A stretch of DNA of 64,000 nucleotides. Origin: Candidatus Anaeroferrophillus wilburensis (GTDB taxonomy: Bacteria > Desulfobacterota > Anaeroferrophillalia > Anaeroferrophillales > Anaeroferrophillaceae). The position numbers were made by a program, and so were the translations under genes. Positions 38,423-48,332 of this stretch are shown here, one piece after another (position 1 is the stretch's first letter; each line of letters opens with the position of its first letter). The notes under the pieces were generated by a model. The model worked only from the letters and a program-made list of their open reading frames with translations, was not told where the DNA came from and ran no database searches. The stretch is from NCBI GenBank assembly GCA_016934315.1, contig JAFGSY010000028.1, positions 1 to 64,000 of the forward strand, read 5' to 3'.

Positions 38423-39196
38423 TTAATCCCTGGCCTGGCAGACTGAACGATGTGCCAGGAGAAAAAAAAGTACCCCGATGGCCATCAGCAGAGCCAATGG
38501 CCACCAGGGAGATGTCTGGCCGTAGGCACCACTGCGGATCAGCCGGGAAGCATGGGTCAACGGCAGAATCTGCAGCAGACATTGCACCCAAACCGGCATC
38601 TTTGAAATCGGGAAGAATGTTCCCCCTAAAAAAGCCATCGGGGTAATAATGAAGTTAAACAGCATCGCCTGATCAGCATGGGATTTTACCAGCATCGCCG
38701 CCATGACCGCCAGGGATGCAAAAACAAAGGCGTTCAGCAAAACACCAAGCCAGAAAAGCGGATTGAAAAAAGCCAGATGAACGCCAAAAAGCAATGACAA
38801 CAGCAGGATGATGGCTACCGACATGAGCGCCTTCGCCACCCCAGCCAGGACTTCACCAATAACGTAAGCCAGATCCGAGAGCGGCGACGCCTGGAATTCC
38901 TCAAAAATTTTCCAGTAAAACCGGGCAATATTGATTTCTCCGGCGATCCCGAAAGACTGATTCATGCTGCCCATGGCCACCAGGCCGGGAATGAGAAATT
39001 CAATATACGAATGGCCGCCGATCTGCATATCCCGACCAACGCCAAGGCCGAAGGCCACCAGATACAACAGCGGCGAAACCGCCATGGAAAAGAGGACCTT
39101 TTTCCCCCGGCTATGGAGAATCATCATCTCACGCAAAAAGATCGCCCAGCTGCCACCCGCAAGCATGGCTATCCAGTTACCGCCTGCCGTCTTCAT
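38423..39196 (-). CDS. ABC-2 type transporter permease
   Basis: 257 residues with about six membrane helices. The family sequence FLIPGLVAMGSMNQSFG and the FLGGTFFPISKMPVWVQCLL stretch match ABC-2 export permeases (YadH/NodJ/DrrB type). Its start overlaps the stop of the ATPase gene by 4 bases, so the pair is translationally coupled. Substrates of this family include polysaccharides, lipids and drugs; none can be assigned here. The next gene in the same direction is selB, 33 bases on, probably unrelated in function. Confidence 0.92.
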   Translation of the reverse strand: MKTAGGNWIAMLAGGSWAIFLREMMILHSRGKKVLFSMAVSPLLYLVAFGLGVGRDMQIGGHSYIEFLIPGLVAMGSMNQSFGIAGEINIARFYWKIFEEFQASPLSDLAYVIGEVLAGVAKALMSVAIILLLSLLFGVHLAFFNPLFWLGVLLNAFVFASLAVMAAMLVKSHADQAMLFNFIITPMAFLGGTFFPISKMPVWVQCLLQILPLTHASRLIRSGAYGQTSPWWPLALLMAIGVLFFLLAHRSVCQARD

Positions 39197-40047
39197 GACT
39201 CGGCAACTTTCCGCCCGGTCAAGTCAAGAAAAACATCTTCAAGATTCACCCGCCTGATGGTCACCCCGCCGGACACCGCCGCCGCCGCTGCCTGGGCAGC
39301 CTCATGATCCAAAAAAAATTGCGACTGCAATTCATTGTCAACCAATCGGTCCACAACCCAACGGCCCTTTTGCTGCACCAGACTGGCCGGCCGGTCAACG
39401 GCAACCACCTCACCCCGGTCAACAAACGCCACCCTGGCAGCCAGATACTCAGCCTCTTCAATGTAGTGCGTCGTCAGCAGAATAGTGGTCCCTTCGTTCT
39501 GGATCCGGCGAATAATCGACCATATCCGCCGTCTGATAGCCGCATCCAGCCCCACCGTCGGTTCATCCATAAACAGGATGGTGGGGTTATGCATCATCGC
39601 CCGGATGATCAGCAACCGGCGTTTCATCCCACCGGACAAATTTTTGACCGGCGTCTGCAGCCGGTCACCAAGCTCCACATAGGCCAGCAACTCTTCTATC
39701 CGTTGCCGGCGCTGCCTTCGCCCCATAGCAAAAAACCGACCATGGAGATCAAGATTCTGGTAAACGGTCAGCTCGCTGTCCAGGTTGGTCATCTGCGGTA
39801 CAAGCCCCACCTGCCGCTTAGCCGCGATCGGCTGCTCACCGGCATTAATGCCATTGATGAAAACCCTGCCGGCATCCGCCCTTGTTAAGCCGGTCATAAT
39901 CCTCACCATGGTTGTTTTGCCGGCACCGTTGGGACCCAGCAAGGCAAACAGTTCTCCCTGTTCCACCTGCAGATCAACACCGGCAAGAGCCTTGATGCTG
40001 CCATAGGTTTTACTCAACTGCTGGATGACAATTGCGGGCTTTACCAT
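39193..40047 (-). CDS. ABC transporter ATP-binding protein (ABC-2 exporter)
   Basis: 284 residues. Walker A GPNGAGKTTMV, Q-loop near PQMTNLDSELT, signature LSGGMKRRLLI, Walker B ILFMDEPTVGLD and the H-loop TTHYIEEAEYL are intact. The C-terminal extension after about residue 215 (VDRPASLVQQKGRWVVDRLV) is typical of NatA/DrrA-type exporters. It overlaps and pairs with the downstream ABC-2 permease gene. Confidence 0.95.
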   Translation of the reverse strand: MVKPAIVIQQLSKTYGSIKALAGVDLQVEQGELFALLGPNGAGKTTMVRIMTGLTRADAGRVFINGINAGEQPIAAKRQVGLVPQMTNLDSELTVYQNLDLHGRFFAMGRRQRRQRIEELLAYVELGDRLQTPVKNLSGGMKRRLLIIRAMMHNPTILFMDEPTVGLDAAIRRRIWSIIRRIQNEGTTILLTTHYIEEAEYLAARVAFVDRGEVVAVDRPASLVQQKGRWVVDRLVDNELQSQFFLDHEAAQAAAAAVSGGVTIRRVNLEDVFLDLTGRKVAES

Positions 40048-40301
40048 CAGGTCACGAAAACAGGTAGATAGAGTTCATGGCAATCCATCGTAAGTACTAA
40101 ATCCCAACTGATTCTCAATCCGGGAAGCAATCAATGCAGACATGACAAGCAAACCGGTGGAAACATTCAGTATGGTAAAGTTAGCATAAACCCATGCCGG
40201 CTGTAAAATAAAATCCCGGTTGCAAAACCAGAGGATATATGCTCAAGTATGGCGGTTTGGCATCCCTTTTAAGGTTCACTGAAGAGGCATCTGAAGGACT
40301 G

Positions 40302-41801
40302 ATGATCAAGCACGTCAAACAATACCTGTTCATCCTCAACTATCTGGGAGCCCTGCTGACCATCTTCGGGCTGCTGCTCTTCCTGCCGCTTTTCGTCCAG
40401 GCCTGCTACCAGGAAAAGATGATCGGCACCCACCTGTTTGCCGCATTTGCCCTTCCCGGCATCGGCCTCATCCTAGGCGGCATCCTGATGCAGAAAAAGA
40501 TTCCCATCCGCATACCCACCGTCAAAGAAGGAATGATGATTACCGCCCTTGCCTGGGTCTCTGCCGCCGGGGTCAGCTCCATACCTTTCATTATCGGCAT
40601 GAAAACACCGGCAATCAATGCCCTCTTTGAAGCAACCAGTGGCATTACTGCCTCCGGCCTGACCGTTTTTACCGGCTTGGACAGCATGCCTAAATGCATG
40701 CTCTTCTGGCGTTCACTCCTGCAATGGGTTGGCGGAGTTGGCATTCTGACCTTTTTTCTCGCAGTCAGCTTTCGGGGCGGCAGCGCTTCCGCGACCCTTT
40801 TCAGCGCCGAAGGGCATAAGATTGCCGGCAAAAGGCCGGTACCGGGGATATTTAATACGGTTAAAATCATCTGGATGATTTATGGTTCACTCACCTTGAG
40901 CTGTTTCGTTCTCCTGTGGCTGGAAGGAATTCCCCTTTTCGATGCCATCAATCACACCCTGACCGTGGTTTCCACCGGCGGGTTTTCCACCCATGACGCC
41001 AGCATTTCATTCTTTTCAGCCGGCCGCAACGGTCCTTTGATCGAATACACCTTAATTTTTTTCATGCTCATGGGCGGCATCAATTTCCTCATCCATTATA
41101 AAGTCTGCACCGGCGAATGGCGCGCCCTGTACCGTGACTACGAGATCCGCTGGTTCTGGAGCATCCTGCTGGGCGGCACCATGCTGATCACCATCGATCA
41201 TCTGACCCACGTCCCGGGTGCTGGAACATGGTCGCCTTACCACCTTCATGAGGTTGTGCGAAAGAGCCTTTTCCAGGTGTCATCGGTGCTTACCAGTACC
41301 GGATACGCGACGGAACACATCAACAACCCCTTCTTTCCCGCCCTGGCCAAACAGCTGTTCCTGCTGATGATGTTCTCCGGCGCCTGCGCCGGCTCCACCG
41401 CCGGCGGCTACAAACTGCTGCGCCTGGGAATCCTCTGGGAAACCCTGAAAAGCGAACTGATCCGCAGCGTTTCATCTCCCAAGCGGGTGGTACCGGTTGT
41501 CATCCACGGCCAGGTGATTGCCAACCAGGAGATCAGACGGATTACCGCCGTCCTCTTCGCCTGGCTGATGATCATTTTTATGGGGGCGGGGGTCAGCGTC
41601 TTCTTTTCCGATCTCAACGGCTGGGAAGCATTTTCCGGCATGTTGTCGGCAGTCAGCAACATGGGCCCCCACTATTTTTCCGTCGAACGGCTGGCGGCCA
41701 CCCACCCACTGGTCAAAAGCGTCTATGTGATCGGCATGCTGGTTGGCAGACTGGAAATCCTGCCTTTTCTCGTGCTGTTTTCCCGAACATCGTGGAGATA
41801 G
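40302..41801 (+). CDS. trkH: TrkH-family potassium uptake channel subunit
   Basis: 499 residues from the ATG at 40302 (MIKHVKQYLFILNYLG) with GAAGGA just upstream; an in-frame ATG at 40239 adds 21 unrelated residues and cannot be excluded. The four pore-loop segments of the Trk/Ktr fold are seen: ATSGITASGLTVF, VVSTGGFSTHDAS, VLTSTGYATE and AVSNMGPHYFS. Together with the RCK-domain protein encoded 12 bases downstream it should form a regulated K+ uptake system in the inner membrane. The gene pair is followed by an overlapping old-yellow-enzyme gene. Confidence 0.94.
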   Translation: MIKHVKQYLFILNYLGALLTIFGLLLFLPLFVQACYQEKMIGTHLFAAFALPGIGLILGGILMQKKIPIRIPTVKEGMMITALAWVSAAGVSSIPFIIGMKTPAINALFEATSGITASGLTVFTGLDSMPKCMLFWRSLLQWVGGVGILTFFLAVSFRGGSASATLFSAEGHKIAGKRPVPGIFNTVKIIWMIYGSLTLSCFVLLWLEGIPLFDAINHTLTVVSTGGFSTHDASISFFSAGRNGPLIEYTLIFFMLMGGINFLIHYKVCTGEWRALYRDYEIRWFWSILLGGTMLITIDHLTHVPGAGTWSPYHLHEVVRKSLFQVSSVLTSTGYATEHINNPFFPALAKQLFLLMMFSGACAGSTAGGYKLLRLGILWETLKSELIRSVSSPKRVVPVVIHGQVIANQEIRRITAVLFAWLMIIFMGAGVSVFFSDLNGWEAFSGMLSAVSNMGPHYFSVERLAATHPLVKSVYVIGMLVGRLEILPFLVLFSRTSWR

Positions 41802-41813
41802 GAGACCCGAAAT

Positions 41814-42506
41814 ATGTATATTATTATCGCAGGAGGCGGAATCAGTGCCACCTCGCTGGCCAATGTGCTGGCACACCGGAAAGATGATGTGGTCATTATT
41901 GAAAAGGATCGTGAACGGTGTGAGCAGATGTATGCTGAAACCGGCATGGTAACCATCAATGGCAGCGCCACCGATATCGGCACCCTGAAAGAAGCCGGCA
42001 TTGAAAAAGCGGCGGTAGCCATCGGTGCCCTTTACCGGGACAGCGACAACCTGACGTTTGCCATCCTGGCCCGCAGCTTCCAGGTGCCGCGGATCATGGT
42101 CAAAATGCGTGATCCGGCCTATGTTGCCGCCTTTGAGCAAGCAGGGGTAACCACCATCTGCAACATGAATGAACTGTTCCAGAATAAAATCATGATGGAG
42201 CTGGAAAATCCCGACGTCCGGATTGTCACCCATCTGGGTGGTGTTTCAACCCAGCTGATCATGATCCGCTATCCGGAATATGCCGATCCTGCCGGTATTA
42301 CCATTCAAGACCTTTCCACCCAGGGAGTCTTTGCTAAGGATTGCGTCTTTGCCGGTATTTTGAATGAGAAGACCGAAAAAATTGTCATGCCCCGGGGGCA
42401 TGACAAGGTTTTTCCCGGCGACCGGCTTTTTCTCGTCGTCGACCAGGAACTGATTCCAGAGGTATCCGGTTTCCTGGCTGCCAAAAGCAAGCGGAAACAT
42501 GGCTAA
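41814..42506 (+). CDS. trkA: TrkA-type RCK regulator of potassium uptake
   Basis: 230 residues. One RCK_N (TrkA_N) Rossmann domain and one TrkA_C domain (GITIQDLSTQGVFAKDCVF, then HDKVFPGDRLFLVVD). This is the single-repeat form, half the length of E. coli TrkA. The dinucleotide loop reads AGGGISA rather than the usual GxGxxG, and the ribose-binding acidic end of strand 2 is present (VVIIEKDRERC). It gates the TrkH channel encoded upstream in response to nucleotides. Its last 8 bases overlap the start of the next gene. Confidence 0.93.
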   Translation: MYIIIAGGGISATSLANVLAHRKDDVVIIEKDRERCEQMYAETGMVTINGSATDIGTLKEAGIEKAAVAIGALYRDSDNLTFAILARSFQVPRIMVKMRDPAYVAAFEQAGVTTICNMNELFQNKIMMELENPDVRIVTHLGGVSTQLIMIRYPEYADPAGITIQDLSTQGVFAKDCVFAGILNEKTEKIVMPRGHDKVFPGDRLFLVVDQELIPEVSGFLAAKSKRKHG

Positions 42507-43614
42507 CAATGAACCAGTCGGTCGACTGGCAACAGCATTTTCTCCCTTTGCCATCGGCAGCAGAACGCTGAAAAATCGTTTTATCCGTTCCGCGACCTGG
42601 GACGGCATGGCTGGCAGCCAAGGGGAGATATGTCCGGCACACCATAGGCTGTATACAGACCTGGCGGCCGGGGGGTGCGCTCTGCTGACGTCAGGCTACA
42701 CCTATGTCAGTCTTGAAGGCCGGCAGCACCCGGGGCAGGCCGGCCTTGATCATGAACAGCTGATCGAGCCGCTTGCCCACCTGGCAGCGACGGTTCACCA
42801 GCACCGGGCACTGCTCTTCATCCAGCTGGTCCATTGCGGCGGTTTGGCGGATCCCAAGCTTTCCGGCCAGCCGGCCATCGCCCCCAGTGCCATTGGCCAT
42901 CCCCTCTTCCCCTGCCGACCGACAGCCTTGACGCCAGCCGACATCAAAAGGCTGATCAGCAGCTTTGCCAGTGCCGCCCGCCGGGCCAAGGAAGCCGGTT
43001 GCGACGGCATCCAACTTCATGCCGCCCATGGCTACCTGATCAGCCAGTTTCTTTCGCCGGCACTCAACTGCCGACGTGATGATTTCGGCGGCTCCATCAG
43101 GAACCGCTTTCGCTTTTTGGAGGAATGCTATCTGCAAGTACGGCAGGAGGTGGGCCGCGATTTCCCCGTGACCATCAAGATAAACGGCCAGGATTATCTC
43201 GACGGCGGTCTTACCCTTGAGGAAAGCATGGAGATCGGCCAACGGCTGGTGGAGCTGGGACTGGATGCCATCGAAGTAAGCGGCGGCACAAAAATAAGTT
43301 CCCGCAAACAACCGGTGATTAGAAACATCGATGAACCGGGAAAAGAAGCCTATTTTCTGGCAGAAGCGGCGGCCATTCAGCAGGCAGTAGACATCCCGGT
43401 GATCACGGTTGGCGGCATCCGCTCACCACAAACTATTACCGCCATCGGTGACCGAAAAATCCCTTTCATTGCCCTGTGCCGCCCACTGATCCGCGAACCA
43501 GCCCTCATCAACCGTTGGCAGGACGGCGACCTGTCACCTGCCCGCTGCATCTCTTGCAACGGCTGTTTCAAGCCTGCCTACCAGGGAAAAGGCATCCGCT
43601 GCAGCCGGAGCTGA
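42499..43614 (+). CDS. NADH:flavin oxidoreductase, old yellow enzyme family
   Basis: 371 residues. OYE-type TIM barrel: GSRTLKNRFIRSATWDGMA at the start, HAAHGYLISQFLSPALNCR with the substrate-binding His pair, then GGSIRNRFRFLEE and VGGIRSP. The C-terminus ends with a Cys-rich segment (ARCISCNGCFKPAYQGKGIR), seen in the 2,4-dienoyl-CoA-reductase-like branch, but the rest of that longer enzyme (the second flavin/NADH domain) is absent. It probably reduces an activated alkene; substrate unknown. The start overlaps trkA. Confidence 0.93.
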   Translation: MANNEPVGRLATAFSPFAIGSRTLKNRFIRSATWDGMAGSQGEICPAHHRLYTDLAAGGCALLTSGYTYVSLEGRQHPGQAGLDHEQLIEPLAHLAATVHQHRALLFIQLVHCGGLADPKLSGQPAIAPSAIGHPLFPCRPTALTPADIKRLISSFASAARRAKEAGCDGIQLHAAHGYLISQFLSPALNCRRDDFGGSIRNRFRFLEECYLQVRQEVGRDFPVTIKINGQDYLDGGLTLEESMEIGQRLVELGLDAIEVSGGTKISSRKQPVIRNIDEPGKEAYFLAEAAAIQQAVDIPVITVGGIRSPQTITAIGDRKIPFIALCRPLIREPALINRWQDGDLSPARCISCNGCFKPAYQGKGIRCSRS

Positions 43615-43619
43615 CCAGC

Positions 43620-45104
43620 TCAGTGGAGATGGCCAATCCGACGGGCATACTGCTCGATAAGGGGCGGATTGGCAACCTGATAGCCTTCACCTACCTCCCC
43701 TTGGACAACAAATCCCTTTTGGAGAAAAATAGTCAACGCCATCATCAGCTGGTGCGCAACATCCTGATCACGACATTCGGGCACGGCGGAAAAATACTCC
43801 AAAAAAAAGTCGTGAATCTCCTCCAAGGTAAAGGTTATCTCTTTTTTCCCTTCCCCCACCCCAATGATTGCTGTGGCCAGCATGGAGGTGTAGGTCCGGA
43901 TCATCCCCTGGCTGATGGCATGCATCAACTGAGAAACCACCGGCTGCACCTTCGGCTGATCAGGTCCGAACATTATCGGCCGGGAAAAGCGAACATGAAT
44001 GGCTGAATCTGGCAAAGATTTATAGTGTCTATCCAATCTGGCCAGCTGGGAAACAAGATCTTTCTCGGAAATATTTTTTCCGCTCCGACTGGCTTCAATC
44101 TCAACATCTTCGGGAACAACCGTATAGGAGATGGAAACTGGCACCAGATAGGCATGGCGACCCGTTTTTTTTATATAGGCGGCAATATCTTCCATGATGC
44201 CCCATTTTGGCTCACCGATGCTGCCGTCCCGGGAACGGGTTCCCTCAATATAAAACATCATCGGTTCATTCCGATCCCAGAGATGGTGCAGATATTCTGT
44301 ATGTACCCGGCGATAGATGGGATTATGGAACCATTTGAGCTGATAAAACCATGTGGAGTCGGCACCGATCTGCTCCCGCCTGATCTTGTAGGCATTAACT
44401 TTCGGCATAATGTCTGCCGACACCCCCCTGAACAGGTTGGCACCAGCTGCAATGACCGGCTGCAGGCCACCGAAACCATTGATTGCAAAGCAGATGGGAA
44501 TGTGATCAGCATTGGAGACATGATTGGGCAGAATGAAAACCGGAGACTTGCCCATCAACTCGCGGATCTGGGCTACAACACCCGGTTCACTTTCGGACAG
44601 CCTGATACTGTTGACAAAGTTGGGGAAAATGCGCCGGGCAATACTGCGGAAAACAACAAAAAATGCCGGATCAAAATTGGCCGCCATATCCTCGATATAG
44701 TAGCCGGCCAGATAGTCTATGATTGCGGCAGGGTGATCAAGGTCATTGAGCTCCTGCGAACGGGTCCGATAGAAGGAAACCAGTTTCTCATATCTCTCGG
44801 CACTCTGGCTCCCCTTCAAACCCGATGGTACCGCAGACAATCTACGCTGCAGGGCACGGATCTGCTGGCGAAAATGGACTTTCTGGTATACTCGGGCCTG
44901 TCTGGCATCAAGGGCCGCTTCCAGCTTGTGTTCCCGGTAGTGATTGAGGACCACATCAGTGACCACCTCAACAACGTCAGCCTTTGGCATTCTAACTTGA
45001 TTGAGGCAGCAGCGATCAGCAAACCAACGAACCGGCCGCAATCGGCATAAGAAAAACAGCAGGGCAATGATTCTGCCCTGCAAGGTGGGGGGACTTTTTT
45101 CCAT
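43620..45104 (-). CDS. 1-acyl-glycerol-3-phosphate / glycerol-3-phosphate acyltransferase-like protein
   Basis: 494 residues. The PlsC/PlsB-type acyltransferase motifs are present: HX4D in LPNHVSNADHIPI and EGTRS in FYIEGTRSRDGS, followed by VPVSISYTVVPED. The N-terminal 180 residues are helical and unlike short PlsC proteins, making the layout closer to PlsB-like or DHAP-acyltransferase-like enzymes. It should transfer a fatty acyl group to a glycerol phosphate backbone at the membrane. The acyl acceptor is not certain. The gene is convergent with the OYE gene, with only 5 bases between their ends. Confidence 0.88.
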   Translation of the reverse strand: MEKSPPTLQGRIIALLFFLCRLRPVRWFADRCCLNQVRMPKADVVEVVTDVVLNHYREHKLEAALDARQARVYQKVHFRQQIRALQRRLSAVPSGLKGSQSAERYEKLVSFYRTRSQELNDLDHPAAIIDYLAGYYIEDMAANFDPAFFVVFRSIARRIFPNFVNSIRLSESEPGVVAQIRELMGKSPVFILPNHVSNADHIPICFAINGFGGLQPVIAAGANLFRGVSADIMPKVNAYKIRREQIGADSTWFYQLKWFHNPIYRRVHTEYLHHLWDRNEPMMFYIEGTRSRDGSIGEPKWGIMEDIAAYIKKTGRHAYLVPVSISYTVVPEDVEIEASRSGKNISEKDLVSQLARLDRHYKSLPDSAIHVRFSRPIMFGPDQPKVQPVVSQLMHAISQGMIRTYTSMLATAIIGVGEGKKEITFTLEEIHDFFLEYFSAVPECRDQDVAHQLMMALTIFLQKGFVVQGEVGEGYQVANPPLIEQYARRIGHLH

Positions 45105-45315
45105 GCGATGTCAACCTGCATTAAACGGGGCTCGAACGTGCAAACTCTAAAATTCGGGGTCCCGTTCATTTTCGCTGGTTTTATTGCTTGCCCGTGCATA
45201 CCGCACGGAGCCGGCCCCAACGCCGGATGGTTCACCGAAAATTGTCCGGAAAATACACCAGATAGCTGAACCTTGACGTGGCAGTTCCAGACTACGACTA
45301 TCGCCAAGTGGCACA

Positions 45316-45370
45316 CTAAAAACCCTGACTGCTTCCGGCATGTACGAAGCCAGAAAAAACAGTCAGGGTT
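45316..45370 (-). terminator. Intrinsic terminator of the leuA-leuC-leuD-asd operon
   Basis: An 11-bp stem (45321-45331 AACCCTGACTG with 45360-45370 CAGTCAGGGTT) with a 28-base branched loop. On the minus strand it is followed by a T run (45316-45320). It lies 25 bases past the asd stop. The remaining 200 bases up to the acyltransferase start hold only short palindromes such as CCGTGC/GCACGG near 45193-45209. Confidence 0.8.
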
Positions 45371-45395
45371 CTGTCAAAGAAAAGATCAATCGAGG

Positions 45396-46421
45396 TTACA
45401 GGTATTCCCGGATCAGAATCTCGGCAATCTGCACCGCATTGAGAGCCGCCCCTTTACGGATGTTATCGGCAACCACCCACATATTGATGCCATTGGCAAT
45501 TGATTCATCCTGACGGATACGGCCCACCAGCGTGTCATCCTGGCCAGCAGCGTCAATCGCCAGTGGATAACGGTTTTCAGCCGGCTCGTCAACCACTCGG
45601 ACCCCTGGTGCCTGAGAAAGAAGTTCCTTCACCTCATCCGCGGAAATAAACCTGTCCGTCTCCACATTAATCGATTCAGAATGACTGAAAAAAACCGGCA
45701 CCCGGACGGTGGTAGCCGTTACCTGGATACGGTCATTCTCCATTATTTTTTTCGTTTCATCAATCATCTTCATCTCTTCCTTGGTATAGTCATTATCAAG
45801 GAAAACATCGATGTGCGGCAGACAGTTGAAAGCAATCTGATGGGGGTATACCTCACAGGGCAGTTCCCGCTGCTGAAAAAGTGCCAACACCTGCTGCTCA
45901 AGCTCATTAATGGCCTTTTTCCCGGTCCCCGACACCGCTTGGTAGGTCGACACCACCACCCGTTTGATTCCTGCCTGATCATAGATCGGTTTCAGGGCGA
46001 CAACCATCTGGATAGTGGAACAGTTCGGGTTGGCAATAATTCCCCGGTTGCGATAATCAGCAATGGCGTGGGCATTGACTTCGGGAACCACCAGCGGAAT
46101 AGTAGGCTCCATGCGAAAAGCACTGGTATTATCGATCACCACCGCACCGTTCGCCGCCGCCACTGGCGCAAACCGGAGACTGACCGACCCGCCAGCGGAA
46201 AAAAGAGCGATATCAATATCAGCAAATGAATCGTCTGTCAGCTCTTCAACCACCAGCTCATCATCACCATACATCACCTTGGTACCCGCGGAGCGGGACG
46301 ATGCCAGAGGTTTAAGGGTTGCCACCGGAAACTTCCGTTCCGCCAGAATCTTCAACATCTCCTCACCAACGGCTCCGGTCGCACCGACTACCGCCACATT
46401 ATACCCTGCCTTTTTCATCAT
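45396..46421 (-). CDS. asd: Aspartate-semialdehyde dehydrogenase
   Basis: 341 residues. The NADP-binding loop VVGATGAVGEEML, the catalytic Cys in IIANPNCSTIQMV, and the YQAVSGTGKKAI and VRVPVFFSHSESI segments identify Asd. It reduces aspartyl phosphate to aspartate semialdehyde, the branch point to lysine, diaminopimelate, threonine and methionine. It is last in the leuA-leuC-leuD-asd series, 107 bases after leuD, a linkage known from several deltaproteobacteria. Confidence 0.97.
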   Translation of the reverse strand: MMKKAGYNVAVVGATGAVGEEMLKILAERKFPVATLKPLASSRSAGTKVMYGDDELVVEELTDDSFADIDIALFSAGGSVSLRFAPVAAANGAVVIDNTSAFRMEPTIPLVVPEVNAHAIADYRNRGIIANPNCSTIQMVVALKPIYDQAGIKRVVVSTYQAVSGTGKKAINELEQQVLALFQQRELPCEVYPHQIAFNCLPHIDVFLDNDYTKEEMKMIDETKKIMENDRIQVTATTVRVPVFFSHSESINVETDRFISADEVKELLSQAPGVRVVDEPAENRYPLAIDAAGQDDTLVGRIRQDESIANGINMWVVADNIRKGAALNAVQIAEILIREYL

Positions 46422-46528
46422 CAGTCATCCATCGTCCAATTGTTGTCAAGAAAGGAGAACACTGCCTGGAGAAGTTGCCCCTGGGGGGACCATCAGCATC
46501 CAGCAGTTCCCCTTTTACCTTTTATCCT

Positions 46529-47029
46529 TCAGCCTTGTAGCTGTTTTTTTCTGACATGGGCCATCAACCCCCCATCATCGATCAATTCCTGCATGAAGGA
46601 CGGAATGGGTTTGGCCTGAAAGATCTTGCCGGTTGTCAGATTTTCAATGCTGCCATCCGCCGAATTGATCTGCAGCTGATCCCCGGATTTCACTCCCGCA
46701 GCCACTTCATCGGATTCAAGAATCGGCAGGCCGGTATTAAAGGCATTACGGTAAAAAATGCGGGCAAAACTGCCGGCGATCACACAGGAAATTCCGGCCG
46801 CTTTGATGGCGATGGCAGCATGCTCCCTGGAGGAGCCGCAGCCGAAATTCTTATGGGCAACAATAATATCGCCCGACTGCATCTTGTCCATAAATTCCGG
46901 ATCGGCGTCTTCCATGCAGTGACGCGCCAATTCCTTGGGATCGGACGTATTGAGGTAACGGGCCGGGATGATCGCATCCGTATCAATATCATCACCGAAT
47001 TTCCATGCCCTGCCTTGATAGATCATCAA
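46529..47029 (-). CDS. leuD: 3-isopropylmalate dehydratase small subunit
   Basis: 166 residues, the short form paired with the archaeal/deltaproteobacterial type of LeuC. Swivel-domain signatures: FGDDIDTDAIIPARYLN, VAHKNFGCGSSREHAAIAIK and ARIFYRNAFNTGLPI. Together with LeuC it isomerises 2-isopropylmalate to 3-isopropylmalate in leucine synthesis. It starts 10 bases after the leuC stop. Confidence 0.97.
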   Translation of the reverse strand: MMIYQGRAWKFGDDIDTDAIIPARYLNTSDPKELARHCMEDADPEFMDKMQSGDIIVAHKNFGCGSSREHAAIAIKAAGISCVIAGSFARIFYRNAFNTGLPILESDEVAAGVKSGDQLQINSADGSIENLTTGKIFQAKPIPSFMQELIDDGGLMAHVRKKQLQG

Positions 47030-47039
47030 AAACTCCTTA

Positions 47040-48317
47040 TCAGTTACCGGTCACCACTTCCTCCGGGCTGGCTATCCTCCCCATGACCGCCGTCGCCGCC
47101 GCTACTGCCGGATTGCTCAAATAAACCTCGCTGTCGGGATGCCCCATGCGGCCGACAAAATTGCGGTTGGTGGTCGCCACTGCCCGTTCACCAGCCGCCA
47201 GAATCCCCATATGACCGCCCAGGCAGGGACCGCAGGTGGGGGTGCTAAACACCGCCCCGGCTTCGACAAAAAGCTCCGCCAACCCCTCCCGGACCGCCTG
47301 CAGATAGACCTCCTGGGTTCCCGGGATAACGATGAGGCGCAAGTATGGAGCAACCTTGTTGCCTTTCAGAACCCTGGCGGCCAGCCGCAGATCCTCAATC
47401 CGGCCGTTGGTGCAGGAACCGATGACCACCTGATCAATGACAATCTGCTGTTCCACCGCCTCAGCCACATCACGACTGTTTTCCGGCAGCGAGGGGAACG
47501 CCACCTGGGGCCTTATCTGTGCCACGTCAATTTCCATCACATAGGCATAATCAGCCTGTGGGTCACTGGTATAAAGATGATAATCCCGCTGTGAACGCCC
47601 CCGGACATAATCAAGCGTTGCATCATCAGGAATGATGATGCCGTTCTTAGCCCCGGCTTCAATGGCCATGTTGGCCATGGAAAAGCGCCCGTACATGGGC
47701 AGTCCGGCAATTGCGTCGCCCGCCATTTCCATCGCCTGGTACAGGGCACCGTCAACCCCGATCCGGCCGATGGTGTAGAGGATAAAGTCTTTACCCTCCA
47801 CCCAGGGTCCCGGAGTCCCGTAGTAGATAAATTTTATCGATTCAGGAACCTTGAACCATGCCTTGCCGGTGGCCATCGCTGCCGCGATGTCCGTACTTCC
47901 CATACCGGTGGCAAAGGCCCCGAGGGCTCCGTAGGTACAGGTATGGGAATCAGCGCCGATCACCAGATCACCGGGAAGGACAATGCCCTGTTCCGGCAGC
48001 AGGACATGTTCGATGCCCATCCGGCCAAGCTCAAAGTAATTGGTCAACCCCTGACGCCGGGAAAAATCACGGACGATCTTAGCCTGTTCAGCCGACTTGA
48101 TATCCTTATTGGGAGTAAAGTGATCCGGTACCAGAACCACCCGCTGGGGATCAAAAACCTTCTCAATCCCCAGTTTTTCAAATTCAGCAATGGCAATGGG
48201 GGCGGTCACATCATTGGCCAGGGCGATATCGACCCGGGCTTCAATCAACTGGCCGGGAGACACTTCATCATAGCCGGCATGGGAGGCAAGAATTTTTTCG
48301 GTAATGGTCATCGCCAT
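47040..48317 (-). CDS. leuC: 3-isopropylmalate dehydratase large subunit
   Basis: 425 residues from the ATG at 48317, eight bases after GAGGG; a TTG at 48323 is an alternative. The three 4Fe-4S cluster cysteines of the aconitase family are visible in [13 protein letters not shown] and [11 protein letters not shown]. Other marks: [20 protein letters not shown] and the [16 protein letters not shown] end. It is the catalytic iron-sulfur subunit of isopropylmalate isomerase and oxygen-sensitive by nature of the cluster. Confidence 0.97.
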   Translation of the reverse strand: MAMTITEKILASHAGYDEVSPGQLIEARVDIALANDVTAPIAIAEFEKLGIEKVFDPQRVVLVPDHFTPNKDIKSAEQAKIVRDFSRRQGLTNYFELGRMGIEHVLLPEQGIVLPGDLVIGADSHTCTYGALGAFATGMGSTDIAAAMATGKAWFKVPESIKFIYYGTPGPWVEGKDFILYTIGRIGVDGALYQAMEMAGDAIAGLPMYGRFSMANMAIEAGAKNGIIIPDDATLDYVRGRSQRDYHLYTSDPQADYAYVMEIDVAQIRPQVAFPSLPENSRDVAEAVEQQIVIDQVVIGSCTNGRIEDLRLAARVLKGNKVAPYLRLIVIPGTQEVYLQAVREGLAELFVEAGAVFSTPTCGPCLGGHMGILAAGERAVATTNRNFVGRMGHPDSEVYLSNPAVAAATAVMGRIASPEEVVTGN

Positions 48318-48332
48318 GGTCAATTCCCTCCT

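Noticed and set aside
44025-45050. 341-residue open frame on the + strand
   Set aside because: Antisense to the acyltransferase gene, which has clear HX4D and EGTRS motifs.
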